DNA of 64,000 bases from CBDCPI01 sp965220245 (GCA_965220245.1 CBDCPI010000012.1:1-64000); one strand, 5' to 3'. Positions 9,071-18,120 are shown, numbered from the stretch's first letter. Made by a program: numbers and translations. The notes: a model not told the origin generated them from the letters alone.

Positions 9071-9100
9071 TCGACAGGAGCGCCGTTCGGTAGGTATAAT
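9071..9100 (+). promoter_or_regulatory. promoter of ssrA
   Basis: TCGACA (9071-9076) and a perfect TATAAT (9095-9100) are spaced 18 bases apart, and the predicted tmRNA 5' end at 9110 falls 10 bases after the -10 box, as expected for a direct transcription start. Confidence 0.75.
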
Positions 9101-9109
9101 GTATTCGTT

Positions 9110-9464
9110 GGGGACGCGTGGGTTCGACAGGAGCGTCTCGTGGCGGATTGCAGGTCGAGGGCGCCATCGACCTCGTTAAACAGGTGGCAGCCATTAACTG
9201 GCGAACGTGAATTCGCTCTAGCCGTCTAAACGCGGCTACGTCTGCTCACCGTTAGGCCCGGAGACGGGGATGCGGGCGCCAAAAGTCCGGGATGCGGGTA
9301 CTTTGAGGCCGGTGCGGAGTAACCAAAGATTAATCGGCTGGCGTGCGGGAGATTCAGTCGGGGGAAGCTCCGGCACGCGAGAAACAAAGCTCCGAACAAA
9401 CCTGTAGCATATTCGTTCATGGGGCCTACTGGACGGGGAGTTCGACTCTCCCCCGTCTCCACCA
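9110..9464 (+). ncRNA. ssrA: transfer-messenger RNA (tmRNA)
   Basis: The gene encodes the ribosome-rescue RNA. The 5' strand GGGGACG (9110-9116) pairs with CGTCTCC (9454-9460), leaving an encoded ACCA end; the T-arm is GGGGAGTTCGACTCTCCCC just before it. The 5' half contains the conserved GGGTTCGACAGG. The tag reading frame lies at 9200-9229 and codes GEREFALAV before TAA; the last residues A-L-A-V are of the protease-degron type. Length is 355 nt, normal for a one-piece tmRNA. The tag is similar to that of Dehalococcoides as I remember it (GERELVLAG), supporting a Chloroflexota source. The resume codon is inferred to be GGC at 9200 or the codon before it. Confidence 0.95.
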
Positions 9465-9652
9465 AAAACACAACCAACCGTCCCGGGCGCATCCGAAGTT
9501 TGGGGCGGCTCCTCGGTTTCGGCCACTTTTATCTGCTCTTTAGTATACGAAACCCCGCGGGATAGCTTAGTATTGGTGGCCTTACCCACTATTCCCGGTC
9601 TACGGTTGCCCAAGCGGCCATTGAAACTAACCATCCCTACAGGAAGGCTACC

Positions 9653-11203
9653 GTGAAATACGATACGATAGTTGTCGGGGCCGGTTCTGCCGGGTCTATC
9701 GTGGCTTCCCGGCTCAGCGAAGACCCCAATCATTCGGTACTGCTACTGGAGGCCGGACCCGACTACCCCGACTTCGAACACCTGCCCGAAGAGGTGAAAT
9801 ACGGGTACGCCACGGCCACCGACATTATGACCAGCGACCACAACTGGCAGTTCTGGGGCAAGGCAACCGAGACGTCGCCTCCGATGATGGTGCCCAGAGG
9901 TAAGGTTACCGGGGGTTCCAGCGCGATCAACGGGCAAGTATTTCTCAGAGGAGTGCCCGAAGACTACGACGCTTGGGCCGCGATGGGCAACGACGAATGG
10001 GCCTTCCCCAACCTGATACAGTATTTTCGGAAGGTCGAGTCGGACACGGACTTTCCGGATGACGATTTCCATAGCTCAGAAGGACCGATCATCGCCCGGC
10101 GGTTCAAACCCGAGGAAATGAGGCCAGACCAATCGGCCTTTTACCGGGCGTGCCGCGACTCCGGGTTCGCCGACAGTCCCGACCACAACGCTCCCGACGC
10201 TTCCGGCGTAGGCCCGGTGCCGCTGAATAATCCCAACGGGATCCGGTTCAGCACCGCCTTGGGCTACTTGAACCCGGCGCGCCACCGGCTGAACTTGACC
10301 ATCAGGCCCAACTGCATCACCCGCCGGATAATCTTCGAGGGCAACCGGGCCGTTGGCGTGGAGGTGGAAAGCGGAGGGGAACGGTTCACCGTCGAGGCCG
10401 ACGAGATTATCCTGAGCTCGGGAGCTATCGGCTCGCCCCATCTAATGCTGCTTTCCGGGGTTGGCCCGGCCGGGCACTTGCAGGAAATGGGCATTCCGGT
10501 GGTCCAAGACCTGCCTGGAGTGGGACAGAACCTCCGGGACCATCCCATGGTCTTCACCACTTGGCGCACCAAACCGGACTACTCTCTGGACGGGTTTGCT
10601 CCCAGGGTCCAAATGATCCTCCGGTGGACAGCGGAAGGGTCTGACGTTCGCAACGACTTGTTGATTTTCATGCAGTCCTACGCCACGGACCGGAACTATC
10701 GGGGCGTTGGCCTAGTGGACCCTTTGGGCATCCGGATGTTAGGTTCCCTGGAATTGGAGTTGAGCGCCGGGGAGTTGCGGCTGATCTCCATCGACCCCGA
10801 CGAGCAACCATTACTGGACTATCGATACTTTCAACACAAGGAAGACTTGCGGCGAATGCGCGAGGCGGTGCGCCTTTGTGTGAGCCTCGGCGAACACGAA
10901 AGCTTCCGGGACATCATCGAGTCCAGAGTAGAACCCACCGAGGAAGAGTTAGCCTCTGACGAAACTCTGAACGCTTACATCATGCGCGAAGCAACCACCG
11001 GTCAGCACATTTCGGGCACTTGCAAAATGGGTCCCGCCTCCGACCCCATGGCCGTAGTGGACCAGCGGGGACGGGTGTACGGGATGGAAAACTTGCGCAT
11101 TGTGGACGCATCGATAATGCCCGACTGTATTCGGGCTAACACCAACGTGACGACCATGATGATCGCGGAGCGCATCTCCGACGTTATCCAAGAGGTCAAT
11201 TAG
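9653..11203 (+). CDS. GMC-family FAD oxidoreductase (choline dehydrogenase-like)
   Basis: This 516-residue flavoenzyme of the glucose-methanol-choline family oxidises an alcohol with FAD. The dinucleotide fold is at the very start (VVGAGSAGSIVASRL, residues 6-20). The GMC signature lies around residues 82-100 (PRGKVTGGSSAINGQ and following). The second signature GAIGSPHLMLLSGVGP lies near 255-275. The C-terminal catalytic histidine is in TTGQHISGTCKMGP, and the closing FAD segment is LRIVDASIMP. No signal peptide is visible. The start ATG follows AGGAAGG-type spacing, and the preceding 188 bases after ssrA contain no other gene. Substrate is unknown; the gene stands alone on this strand. Confidence 0.92.
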   Translation: MKYDTIVVGAGSAGSIVASRLSEDPNHSVLLLEAGPDYPDFEHLPEEVKYGYATATDIMTSDHNWQFWGKATETSPPMMVPRGKVTGGSSAINGQVFLRGVPEDYDAWAAMGNDEWAFPNLIQYFRKVESDTDFPDDDFHSSEGPIIARRFKPEEMRPDQSAFYRACRDSGFADSPDHNAPDASGVGPVPLNNPNGIRFSTALGYLNPARHRLNLTIRPNCITRRIIFEGNRAVGVEVESGGERFTVEADEIILSSGAIGSPHLMLLSGVGPAGHLQEMGIPVVQDLPGVGQNLRDHPMVFTTWRTKPDYSLDGFAPRVQMILRWTAEGSDVRNDLLIFMQSYATDRNYRGVGLVDPLGIRMLGSLELELSAGELRLISIDPDEQPLLDYRYFQHKEDLRRMREAVRLCVSLGEHESFRDIIESRVEPTEEELASDETLNAYIMREATTGQHISGTCKMGPASDPMAVVDQRGRVYGMENLRIVDASIMPDCIRANTNVTTMMIAERISDVIQEVN

Positions 11204-11464
11204 CACCCGGCTAAGGGCTTGTGAACGACTCCGCTCACCCTGAGTGTCCTTCGACTTCGCTCATGGGCTGTGATTTTTGCCGCTCACCCTGAGCGAAGCG
11301 ACCAGAGGGAGCGGAGTCTAAGGGCCCGTCTTGGGCCTGCCACCCCAATCCTTCGACTGCGCTTCACTCCGCTGTGCTGCGTTCCGCTCAGGATGAGCGG
11401 TTTCTTCACAGGCCTTCGGGAATCAGCGCATTTGCTCACAAACTCTTAGGGGTCCAAGTCGGTG
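11204..11464. repeat. intergenic dispersed repeat cluster
   Basis: The 261-base gap between the convergent GMC and ThDP genes contains several copies of the CTCACCCTGAGCGAAGCG / CCTTCGACTTCGCTCA motif in both orientations. Similar motifs recur at 15050-15100, 16540-16590, 18150-18320, 46190-46340 and 57800-57930. No gene is seen. Confidence 0.6.
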
Positions 11465-13135
11465 TCAGAGAGAGCCGTCGATTACGATGTCCAGCACGGC
11501 TGGCTTGCCGGAAGCCACCGCCCGCTGGACCGCCGGGGCTATCTCGCCGGGCTCCACGATCCGTTCGCCATGGACCCCCATACTCCTGGCTATGGCGGCT
11601 ATGTCGAAGGGAGTGGGGAAGTCCGAATACAGGAGGTTGCTGCCGGCGGGCTCGGATTCTTGCAGAATATCCTTTTGGTAAACGTTGAAGTTCACCTTCA
11701 AGACCCGGTACATTCCGTTGTTGCAAATCACGAAGATGCAAGGAATCTCGTCGTTAGCCGCGGTCCATAGCCCCTGAATGGTCATCATGGCGCTGCCATC
11801 GCCAATGATGCCAAAAACCGGTCGATCGGGATTGGCGCACTGCGTCCCCATGGTCGCGCCGATCCCGCCGCCGATGGACTGGCCTCTAACCCCTCTGATG
11901 TCCCCTCGTTCCACCGCTTGGAAGTAATGACGCAAGGCAACGCGGCTGCTAATGGCGTCATCGACTACAATGGCGTTCCGGGGAATCGCCTTAGCCAGTT
12001 CCGACATCATTCTAGCCGGGGTCATGGGACGGTTATCCCACTTCGCCGATACCGAATCGTCAAAAGCTCTCCGTTTATCTATGGCCTGCTGCACCACTCC
12101 GGCCACGCGGTCTCCTATCTCTTTCTCCATCGCTGGTGCAAGGCGCGTCTTCACCGCAGCAATTAGCTCTTCTATCGCCAAGCCGCAGTGAGCAACGATG
12201 CCTACGGTCGTAGGTTCCGAGCGGCCCACTCGTCCGGGAATCGGATCAATGTGTATCAGCTTGACGCCAGGGTTCAGGATTACGTCTCCCCAGTAAAAGA
12301 GCTCGTCGAAAGCGTCCATACCGATAGCCAGGACCAAGTCCGTATCTTGGAGGGTCTCTCGATCGTTGGCGACTCTAAGCGAGTGATTTCCCATGAACTG
12401 GGGATGGGTTGTGGGAAAGGCGACTTCCGCGCCCCGAGACTGGTACACCGGGAGCCCCAGTAATTCAGCCAGCGCAACCGCTTGTCCCACGGCACCATCG
12501 TCGGAAACCCGGTCTCCAACCATCATCAGGGGTTGCTTGGCCGCCGTTAGCAAGTCGGCGGCTTCATCAATCCCCGGCGAGTTGGGACGCGGCGAGTCGT
12601 GGATTTTGCTGGAGGGAATGATGTTCATGTCGGCTTGACCTTCCAGGGCATTGGAGGTAAACCCCACGTAGACCGGCCCCTTGGGGTGGCTATTGGCCTC
12701 GTTGAAGGCCCGCCGCATGACGCCGGGAATCTGGTCCGGGAGGGTCAACTCTACCGCCCATTTGGTAACCGGCCGCACCAACTCCGCCAAGTCCGTCTTC
12801 ACCTCGGTGATCTTGCGGGCGTCATAGTTGGCCGAAGTTACTACCATAGGCGTTCCGGTGTTGTAAGCGTCCAACATGAGCGCGATCCCGTTGGCCAACC
12901 CGCTGTCCACATGGAGGCTGACGAAGGACGCTTTTCCCGTGGCCCGCGCGTAGGCCTCCCCCATGCCAACCGCAACGCTCTCCTGCAAGGCGAGAATGTA
13001 TCTAAACTCGGGGTAGTCTCCCAGCAAGTCAATAATGGGGCCTTCGCTGGTGCCCGGGTTGCCAAAGATGTAGTCCACGCCTTCGGCTTTTAACATCTCC
13101 AGCAGAGCTTGTTTTCCCGTCATCCATTGCGGCAT
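11465..13135 (-). CDS. thiamine-diphosphate-dependent decarboxylase/synthase (benzoylformate decarboxylase-like)
   Basis: This 556-residue enzyme has the three-domain ThDP fold of acetolactate synthases and 2-oxoacid decarboxylases. The N-terminal pyrimidine-binding domain carries the catalytic glutamate at residue 52 (ILALQES). The C-terminal PP domain has the GDGSAMMTIQGLW motif followed by the metal-binding asparagine in FVICNN near residues 445-475. The opening VDYIFGNPGTSEGP and overall spacing resemble benzoylformate decarboxylase and related proteins more than biosynthetic IlvB, and no small regulatory subunit gene is adjacent. A catabolic role on an aromatic or aliphatic 2-oxoacid is inference. 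Confidence 0.87.
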   Translation of the reverse strand: MPQWMTGKQALLEMLKAEGVDYIFGNPGTSEGPIIDLLGDYPEFRYILALQESVAVGMGEAYARATGKASFVSLHVDSGLANGIALMLDAYNTGTPMVVTSANYDARKITEVKTDLAELVRPVTKWAVELTLPDQIPGVMRRAFNEANSHPKGPVYVGFTSNALEGQADMNIIPSSKIHDSPRPNSPGIDEAADLLTAAKQPLMMVGDRVSDDGAVGQAVALAELLGLPVYQSRGAEVAFPTTHPQFMGNHSLRVANDRETLQDTDLVLAIGMDAFDELFYWGDVILNPGVKLIHIDPIPGRVGRSEPTTVGIVAHCGLAIEELIAAVKTRLAPAMEKEIGDRVAGVVQQAIDKRRAFDDSVSAKWDNRPMTPARMMSELAKAIPRNAIVVDDAISSRVALRHYFQAVERGDIRGVRGQSIGGGIGATMGTQCANPDRPVFGIIGDGSAMMTIQGLWTAANDEIPCIFVICNNGMYRVLKVNFNVYQKDILQESEPAGSNLLYSDFPTPFDIAAIARSMGVHGERIVEPGEIAPAVQRAVASGKPAVLDIVIDGSL

Positions 13136-13156
13136 GGGCGTGCCCTTCCTTCTACA

Positions 13157-13215
13157 TTAGGTTCTGTTGACATTTTCCTGGATTCCCGCGAAAGCGGGAA
13201 TCCAGGAACTCAAAG
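13157..13215. repeat. solo end of a GGTTCTGTTGACAT element
   Basis: TAGGTTCTGTTGACATTTTCCTG and the following GATTCCCGCGAAAGCGGGAATC hairpin match the left end of the complete element at 34399-34565. No right end is visible, so this is a truncated copy. Confidence 0.6.
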
Positions 13216-13225
13216 GCGAACTCAA

Positions 13226-13621
13226 TCAGGCCGGTTGCACCAACTCGATGAGGACGTCATCCGGACCTTCGATGTAGGCCAGATGGGACCCGGTTGGCGT
13301 CTCGGTTAGAGGCAACACCACCCGGACACCGGCTTCTTCCAACCGGCTTAGCTCGGATTCCAGGTCGGCGACGTTGAACCCGAAATGCTCCAAGCCCAGC
13401 CGGTTCAGTTCGGCAACACTTCTTTCGTCCGACGAACCTTCGGGTTTGGAGGAGATGTTGAGCCGCACCGGTCCGCCGACCTCCATACTAATGGTTATGG
13501 TGCCCGGCATGATTTCCCTGGCGAAAAGCCTTTTGGCGTTGAAATGTTCTGTGTACCAGGCAGCCGATGATTCCGGGTCTGACGACCTAATGTGCACGTG
13601 ATTTATTGAGTATTCCGTCAT
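13226..13621 (-). CDS. VOC/glyoxalase-fold protein
   Basis: A 131-residue vicinal-oxygen-chelate protein with two beta-alpha-beta-beta-beta units. Likely metal ligands are His8 in INHVHIR, His79 in LEHFGFNV and Glu126 in VLIELVQ, as in glyoxalase I, dioxygenases and epimerases. The start at 13621 is chosen for GAGGAAACGAG directly upstream; the open frame continues much further upstream but only as the antisense of the IS4-like transposase. It lies 90 bases upstream (in its own direction) of the ThDP enzyme gene and on the same strand, so the two may be co-transcribed. Reaction unknown. Confidence 0.83.
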   Translation of the reverse strand: MTEYSINHVHIRSSDPESSAAWYTEHFNAKRLFAREIMPGTITISMEVGGPVRLNISSKPEGSSDERSVAELNRLGLEHFGFNVADLESELSRLEEAGVRVVLPLTETPTGSHLAYIEGPDDVLIELVQPA

Positions 13622-13667
13622 CTCGTTTCCTCTTACTGATGTGTGACAAGTCCCCTCTCCCGATGGG

Positions 13668-15000
13668 CTGACAAGGGTAGGCAAAGTATGAAACAGGCAT
13701 AAGAACTTGGAAAGCGCACAGCTTTCTGGCATCTTTTTGGTGAGAATCAGAAAGGCTGCCAGAGGTTCGCCATGCGCTTCCCAACCGAATACTACCAGAT
13801 GAAGCAGACCATACAATACTACATGCCGCATCTCAGAGGGTCTCAGTTGAAGGGACTGGTCCTGTGGGTGTACGGCATCATAATGGCCCAGAGCGGCTGC
13901 CAGAACGCGGTCGCCGCTGAGCTTTCGTTCATAGGCAACTTCAACAGCATACGGCAGTATCTCCGGGAGTGGCTGTACAATGGGCAGGACCGCGCCAACC
14001 CGTGCGGAGTGCAGTTGGATGTCAGACTGTGCTTCGTTCCACTGCTGCGATGGATTCTCAATTGGTGGAAGTCTGACAGATTGGTGCTTGCCATAGACCC
14101 GACGATGAAGGGCGACCGGATAAACGCCATTGCGATAAGCGTGGTCTATCGCAGTTGCGCTATTCCGGTGGCCTGGCACATCCTGCCCGCCAACAAACCC
14201 GGGCAGTGGATAGCGCCGGCGGTGAGTCTGCTGAAGTTGCTGTCCGAAGCGGTGCCGCCGGACATGAGCGTGCTGGTGATGACTGACCGCGGTTTGAGGA
14301 GTCCGCGGCTGTGGGAGCAGATACGCTCTGTGGGGTGGCATCCTTACATGCGGCAATCGGTCAACACCGTGTTCTGCCCTGACGGAGGAACCCGCCTGCC
14401 GGCGCGAGCGTTGGTGCCGGGGCCGGGGCACGCATATGTTGGGTCCGGGACGGCTTTCAGGGACAGCAGCAAGCGCCGCCGCGGGACGGTGATTGTGGTC
14501 TGGGACCAGGGCCAAGACGAGCCGTGGGTGGTGATGACCGACCTGCCGCCCGGCGAAGCAGGGGTGTGCTGGTACATGCTCCGGTTCTGGATAGAACTGG
14601 GCTTCAGAGCACTCAAGAGCTTGGGGTGGCAGTGGCAGAACACTCGCAGGACCGATCCCGAACGGGTGGCGAGGCACTGGCTTGCGTTGTCGGTGGCGAC
14701 GTTCTGGACGCTGGCGTATGGGACCAGGGTAGAAGACGCCAATGAGCTTGGCATAGCGCCCGGCCATCTCAGAGCACCGCCGAAGGCTCTGGCGTCCACT
14801 CACCGCAGCGCTTGGAGCGCTCCCAAACGGACTATCAGTGTACTGCGGCAGGGCATCATCTGGCTGAGACGGCTGCTGCCCAAGGGCAGACTTTGGCGCA
14901 GGGTCTGGCTGCTTCCTGAACCGTGGCCGGAACCGTCGCCCGATATGAAGCTCATCTACCATGCAGAAACCTGAAACAATCAAATGCCTACCCTTGTCAG
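13668..15000 (+). mobile_element. IS4-like insertion sequence with 11-bp target duplication
   Basis: The ends are a perfect 16-bp inverted repeat: CTGACAAGGGTAGGCA (13668-13683) and TGCCTACCCTTGTCAG (14985-15000). Direct repeats CTCCCGATGGG flank it (13657-13667 and 15001-15011). Target duplications of 10-13 bp are typical of the IS4 family. Total length 1333 bp with a single intact transposase gene, so probably active or recently so. Confidence 0.9.
13772..14974 (+). CDS. IS4-like DDE transposase
   Basis: This 400-residue protein occupies the element bounded by 16-bp inverted repeats. A DDE layout is readable: first aspartate in LAIDPTMKGDRINAIAI near residue 108, second in VLVMTDRGLRSPRLW near 172, and the C-terminal glutamate in WIELGFRALKSLGW near 275, where the order (E about six residues before a K) resembles the YREK-type helix of IS4. 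The frame is complete. The start ATG is 104 bases inside the left end. Exact IS4 subgroup cannot be assigned without a database comparison. Confidence 0.83.
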   Translation: MRFPTEYYQMKQTIQYYMPHLRGSQLKGLVLWVYGIIMAQSGCQNAVAAELSFIGNFNSIRQYLREWLYNGQDRANPCGVQLDVRLCFVPLLRWILNWWKSDRLVLAIDPTMKGDRINAIAISVVYRSCAIPVAWHILPANKPGQWIAPAVSLLKLLSEAVPPDMSVLVMTDRGLRSPRLWEQIRSVGWHPYMRQSVNTVFCPDGGTRLPARALVPGPGHAYVGSGTAFRDSSKRRRGTVIVVWDQGQDEPWVVMTDLPPGEAGVCWYMLRFWIELGFRALKSLGWQWQNTRRTDPERVARHWLALSVATFWTLAYGTRVEDANELGIAPGHLRAPPKALASTHRSAWSAPKRTISVLRQGIIWLRRLLPKGRLWRRVWLLPEPWPEPSPDMKLIYHAET

Positions 15001-15207
15001 CTCCCGATGGGAGAGGGTGATTCCTGCTGTGGGATGCGTTTGGATGCTGTCAGAATTTCCCCTCATCCCTTCGACAGGCTCAGGACAGGCCTAACCTTCT
15101 CCCCAAGGAGAAGGGACTTCTAACACACCCTCTTATAGATTTGCCGGTTAAATTTCATGGGATGGAGCCTTCCCTCTTTTCTTTCGATGCTATAACCCCC
15201 GGCACTA

Positions 15208-15966
15208 TCACCCCCGGCCAATATACGGCATCTTGGTCGCCATGACGGTTATGAACTGGACGTTGGTTTCCAACGGTAGGCCCGCCATGTACACCACCGC
15301 TTGAGCAACATGGTCCACGTCCATAGTGGCTTCGGCTAGGATTGCACCGTTGGCTTGGAGGATGCCGGTCTTGATCGCCCCGGTCATTTCGGTTTCGGCG
15401 TTGCCGATGTCGATCTGGCCGCAAGCGATGTCGTATTTGCGGCCGTCCAGCGAGGCCGCCTTGGTCAGACCGGTGATGCCGTGTTTAGTCGCGGTGTAGG
15501 GCGCGGAGTTGACCCTGGGCACGTGGGCGGAGATGGAGCCGTTGTTGATTATCCGCCCGCCTTGGGGATTTTGGTTTTTCATCAGACGGAAGGCTTGCTG
15601 GGTGCATAGAAACGCCCCGGTCAGGTTGACGTCAACGACCGACTGCCATTGTTCGTAGGTCAAGTCTTCCAAGGGGATGGGGGGAGCGCCGCTTCCAGCA
15701 TTATTGAACAGCACGTCCAGCCGGCCAAACCGTTCTTGGGTCTTGTCGAATAGGGCCCGCACCTCGTCGGGTTTTCCGATGTCGGTGGGCACGGCCAAGG
15801 CCCGGGAAGCCGCCGGTCCGGCGGCTTCCTTGGTCATCTCGAGCCGTTCCACGCGCCGTCCCGCCAAGGCCACGGAGTAGCCGTTCTCCAAGAGGGCCAG
15901 CGCAGTAGCCCTACCCACGCCGCTGCCTGCGCCGGTTACGATGGCGACCTTCACCACTGAATTCAT
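15208..15966 (-). CDS. short-chain dehydrogenase/reductase
   Basis: A 252-residue classical SDR acting on an alcohol/carbonyl pair with NAD(P). The cofactor motif is TGAGSGVG at residues 11-18, NNAG at 88-91, catalytic Ser144 in NNGSISA, and YTATK with Tyr157 and Lys161. Arg37 and Arg38 after the second strand (LAGRRVE) suggest NADP preference, which is inference. The C-terminus lacks the usual final GG box region of 3-oxoacyl-ACP reductases and matches stand-alone catabolic SDRs. It is a single gene, with repeat-rich DNA on both sides. Confidence 0.9.
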   Translation of the reverse strand: MNSVVKVAIVTGAGSGVGRATALALLENGYSVALAGRRVERLEMTKEAAGPAASRALAVPTDIGKPDEVRALFDKTQERFGRLDVLFNNAGSGAPPIPLEDLTYEQWQSVVDVNLTGAFLCTQQAFRLMKNQNPQGGRIINNGSISAHVPRVNSAPYTATKHGITGLTKAASLDGRKYDIACGQIDIGNAETEMTGAIKTGILQANGAILAEATMDVDHVAQAVVYMAGLPLETNVQFITVMATKMPYIGRG

Positions 15967-16090
15967 GCTTGCGTACCTCTTTTTTCGAGTGCTTACTGGC
16001 TGGGCTTAGGGAATTGCTGCCCATCCCCGGCGCTCTGCTGGATATTAACACAGCGAAGCTGCGCTAGGGCATCCTAACCCAACCACCCTA

Positions 16091-16612
16091 GGACGATTGC
16101 AAAGCCCCCTCTCCCTTTGGGCTTACAGGGGTAGGTATCCGCATTCCGTCGTTCCGGCGCAGGCCGGAACCCAGGGGCGGGCCGGGACTACCTTCGCCGG
16201 GGCTACCTTCGAACGAATGATTACGAGGCAGAACCAGCAGTATGACATACTCTTCCCGCAACCCGGAAAAAATTCTCTGCGTATACCTCCTCGCCAGCAA
16301 GAGAAACGGAATGCTGTACACTGGTGTTACCTCTGATAGAGGAGGTGAACTACAACTGGGTTGACCGGTACACGCAGATACTCTGAACACTTGGAGGGTG
16401 TGCCCCCACCCACCTGGGTTCCGGCCTACGCCGGAACGACGGAGCAAACAAATACCTACCCCTGTCAGCTCCCTTTGAGAGAGGGCTAGGGTGAGGGCCG
16501 TCCCCGGTGTGGCAAGAGTGTCTGGCGTCGAGGCTCTCCCCCTCATCCCTTCGGCAGGCTCAGGACAGGCCTAACCTTCTCCCCTGGGGGAGAAGGAACT
16601 TTGCAATCGTCC
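16091..16612. mobile_element. outer MITE carrying a nested second MITE
   Basis: TAGGACGATTGCAAAG (16089-16104) and CTTTGCAATCGTCCTA (16599-16614) are perfect 16-bp inverses, flanked by or including TA on both sides. The interior contains CCCTCTCCCTTT, CCTCATCCCTTCGGCAGGCT and CTTCTCCCCTGGGGGAGAAG palindromes. A second element (16122-16468) has inserted into its left half. The gap 15967-16706 holds no gene besides these repeats. Confidence 0.75.
16122..16468. mobile_element. MITE with IS4-like ends nested in a larger element
   Basis: The ends CTTACAGGGGTAGGTAT and its inverse ATACCTACCCCTGTCAG resemble the ends of the IS4-like element at 13668-15000. Flanking 11-mers CTCCCTTTGGG and CTCCCTTTGAG (16111-16121, 16469-16479) form a target duplication with one mismatch. 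The 347-bp interior has a second inverted pair (CGTTCCGGCGCAGGCCGGAA and its near-inverse TTCCGGCCTACGCCGGAACG) and no transposase. Confidence 0.8.
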
Positions 16613-16706
16613 TACCAACCGCCCGCGCCGGTGTATACTCTGACCGTAGGCAACAGTGGTTAGGCCATTCCAAGTCACAACGACAACCAGGGATAAAGGA
16701 GCTAAC

Positions 16707-18110
16707 GTGGAAAAGAAGGACATACCCTTCCTCTCTACAGCGGAGCTTTCTGAGTTAATACGCCAAAAAGAGGTCTCTCCGGTAGAAGTAACCGAAGCGT
16801 ACCTAGAGCGCATCGACGCTCTGGACTTCAAGTTCAATTCCTACATTACCGTGTGCCGACAGGAGGCCCTGGAAGCAGCCCGCGAGGCGGAGCAGGCCAT
16901 AAACCGGGGCGACTACCTTGGGGCGATGCACGGGATTCCGGTGGCGGTGAAGGACCAAATTTGGACCAAAGACGTCCGCACCACCGTCGGCTCCCGCATC
17001 ATGGCGGACTTCTTCCCCGAAGAGGATGCTACGGTAGTAGCCAACTTAAAACGGGCCGGGGCCATTCTCTTGGGCAAGACCAACCTCACCGAGTTCGCCA
17101 TTGGCGGCTCGCAGCGTTACGGCCCCAACCGCAATCCCTGGGACTTGGACCGGTTCTCTGGCGGCTCAAGCTCTGGCTCCGGCTCTGCCACCGCTGCTTT
17201 CCTGTGCGCCACGTCGTTGGGAGAGGATACCGGCGGCTCGATCCGCCGGCCCGCCGCTTGGTGCGGCCTTGCCGGGCTCCGGCCCACTTGGGGCCGGGTG
17301 AGCCGCTACGGGGTCATGCCCGGGTCTTGGTCGATGGACCAAGTGGGTCCGATTTCTCGTACTGTGGAAGACGCCGCCATCACTCTGGGAGCCATAGCCG
17401 GTTACGACCCCAAAGACTCCTATAGCCGGGACCTTCCCGTGCCCGACTACCGCCGCGCCTTGGACGGGGACATGAGTGGGATTCGCGTAGGGGCCATTAG
17501 TGAGTTGATTCATAGCGAAATCGTGGACCCCGAGGTGCGCGATGCTGTCATTAAAGCCGGGTCGGTGCTGGGAGAGTTGGGGGCCACCGTGGAAGAGGTA
17601 TCACTTCCTCTCACGGTCCACGGCGGGACCATAACCGGGGCGTTGATAAACGCAGAGTCAGCGATGACCCATCGTGACTGGATAAGGGACCGGCTCCACG
17701 ATTTCGGGCATTCCAATCAGATTGGGCTGCTGGTCGGCCAAATCATGCCGGCCCAGGCATATTACAAGGTGCAGAAACTGAGAGAACTGGTGCGGCGGCA
17801 GGTGCTCGCGGCCCTAGAGCGGTACGACGTGTTGATTCTGCCCACTTCCAAGAGTTGCGCCCCCCGGTTGGAGAACGACCCGGTAATCACCTCTAAAGAG
17901 ATGGCCGCCTCCACGCCCCCGGTGATGACCAGGCCCTTCAATCTGGCCAGCGCCCCGGCTATCTCCATAAACTGCGGGTTCAATTCCCAGGGACTGCCCA
18001 TTGGACTCCAGATCGGCGGGCGGCCCTTCGCCGAAGAAACGGTGTTAAAGGTAGCCCATGCCTATGAGCAAAATACGCCTTGGCATACCATGAGGCCGCC
18101 CCACGCCTAG
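16707..18110 (+). CDS. amidase-signature family enzyme (GatA-like)
   Basis: This 467-residue hydrolase has the amidase-signature Ser-Ser-Lys triad: lysine in IPVAVKDQIW, and serines in the glycine-rich GGSSSGSGSATAA and in GEDTGGSIRRPAAW. GTG at 16707 is preferred as start because AAGGAG lies six bases before it; an in-frame upstream ATG at 16656 lacks a ribosome site. The protein looks GatA-like, but no gatB or gatC is next to it, so an independent amidase, for example on small amides or peptides, is as likely as a tRNA amidotransferase subunit. A second, distant amidase follows on the opposite strand at 18410-19612. Confidence 0.88.
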   Translation: MEKKDIPFLSTAELSELIRQKEVSPVEVTEAYLERIDALDFKFNSYITVCRQEALEAAREAEQAINRGDYLGAMHGIPVAVKDQIWTKDVRTTVGSRIMADFFPEEDATVVANLKRAGAILLGKTNLTEFAIGGSQRYGPNRNPWDLDRFSGGSSSGSGSATAAFLCATSLGEDTGGSIRRPAAWCGLAGLRPTWGRVSRYGVMPGSWSMDQVGPISRTVEDAAITLGAIAGYDPKDSYSRDLPVPDYRRALDGDMSGIRVGAISELIHSEIVDPEVRDAVIKAGSVLGELGATVEEVSLPLTVHGGTITGALINAESAMTHRDWIRDRLHDFGHSNQIGLLVGQIMPAQAYYKVQKLRELVRRQVLAALERYDVLILPTSKSCAPRLENDPVITSKEMAASTPPVMTRPFNLASAPAISINCGFNSQGLPIGLQIGGRPFAEETVLKVAHAYEQNTPWHTMRPPHA

Positions 18111-18120
18111 ATAACTCAGG

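Larger units (their letters stand above)
13640..15125. repeat. outer palindromic repeat split by the IS4-like element
   Basis: Outside the IS, the left piece (GTGTGACAAGTCCCCTCTCC) and right piece (GGAGAAGGGACTTCTAACAC, ending near 15125) are imperfect inverses. The right piece also holds CCTCATCCCTTCGACAGGCT. Joined without the IS they form one element of the same kind as 16091-16612. Confidence 0.6.

Noticed and set aside
11204..11464. Direct and inverted short repeats that might suggest a CRISPR array
   Set aside because: Repeats are unequal, in both orientations and without regular spacers. No cas gene is present anywhere in the window.
13226..14983. 585-codon open frame that seems to fuse a long N-terminal domain to the VOC protein
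   Set aside because: The upstream part is antisense to the IS4-like transposase. The VOC protein has its own start and ribosome site at 13621.
16707..18110. Calling the amidase gatA
   Set aside because: Motifs are shared by all amidase-signature enzymes, and no gatB or gatC accompanies it, so the tRNA amidotransferase role is not supported.
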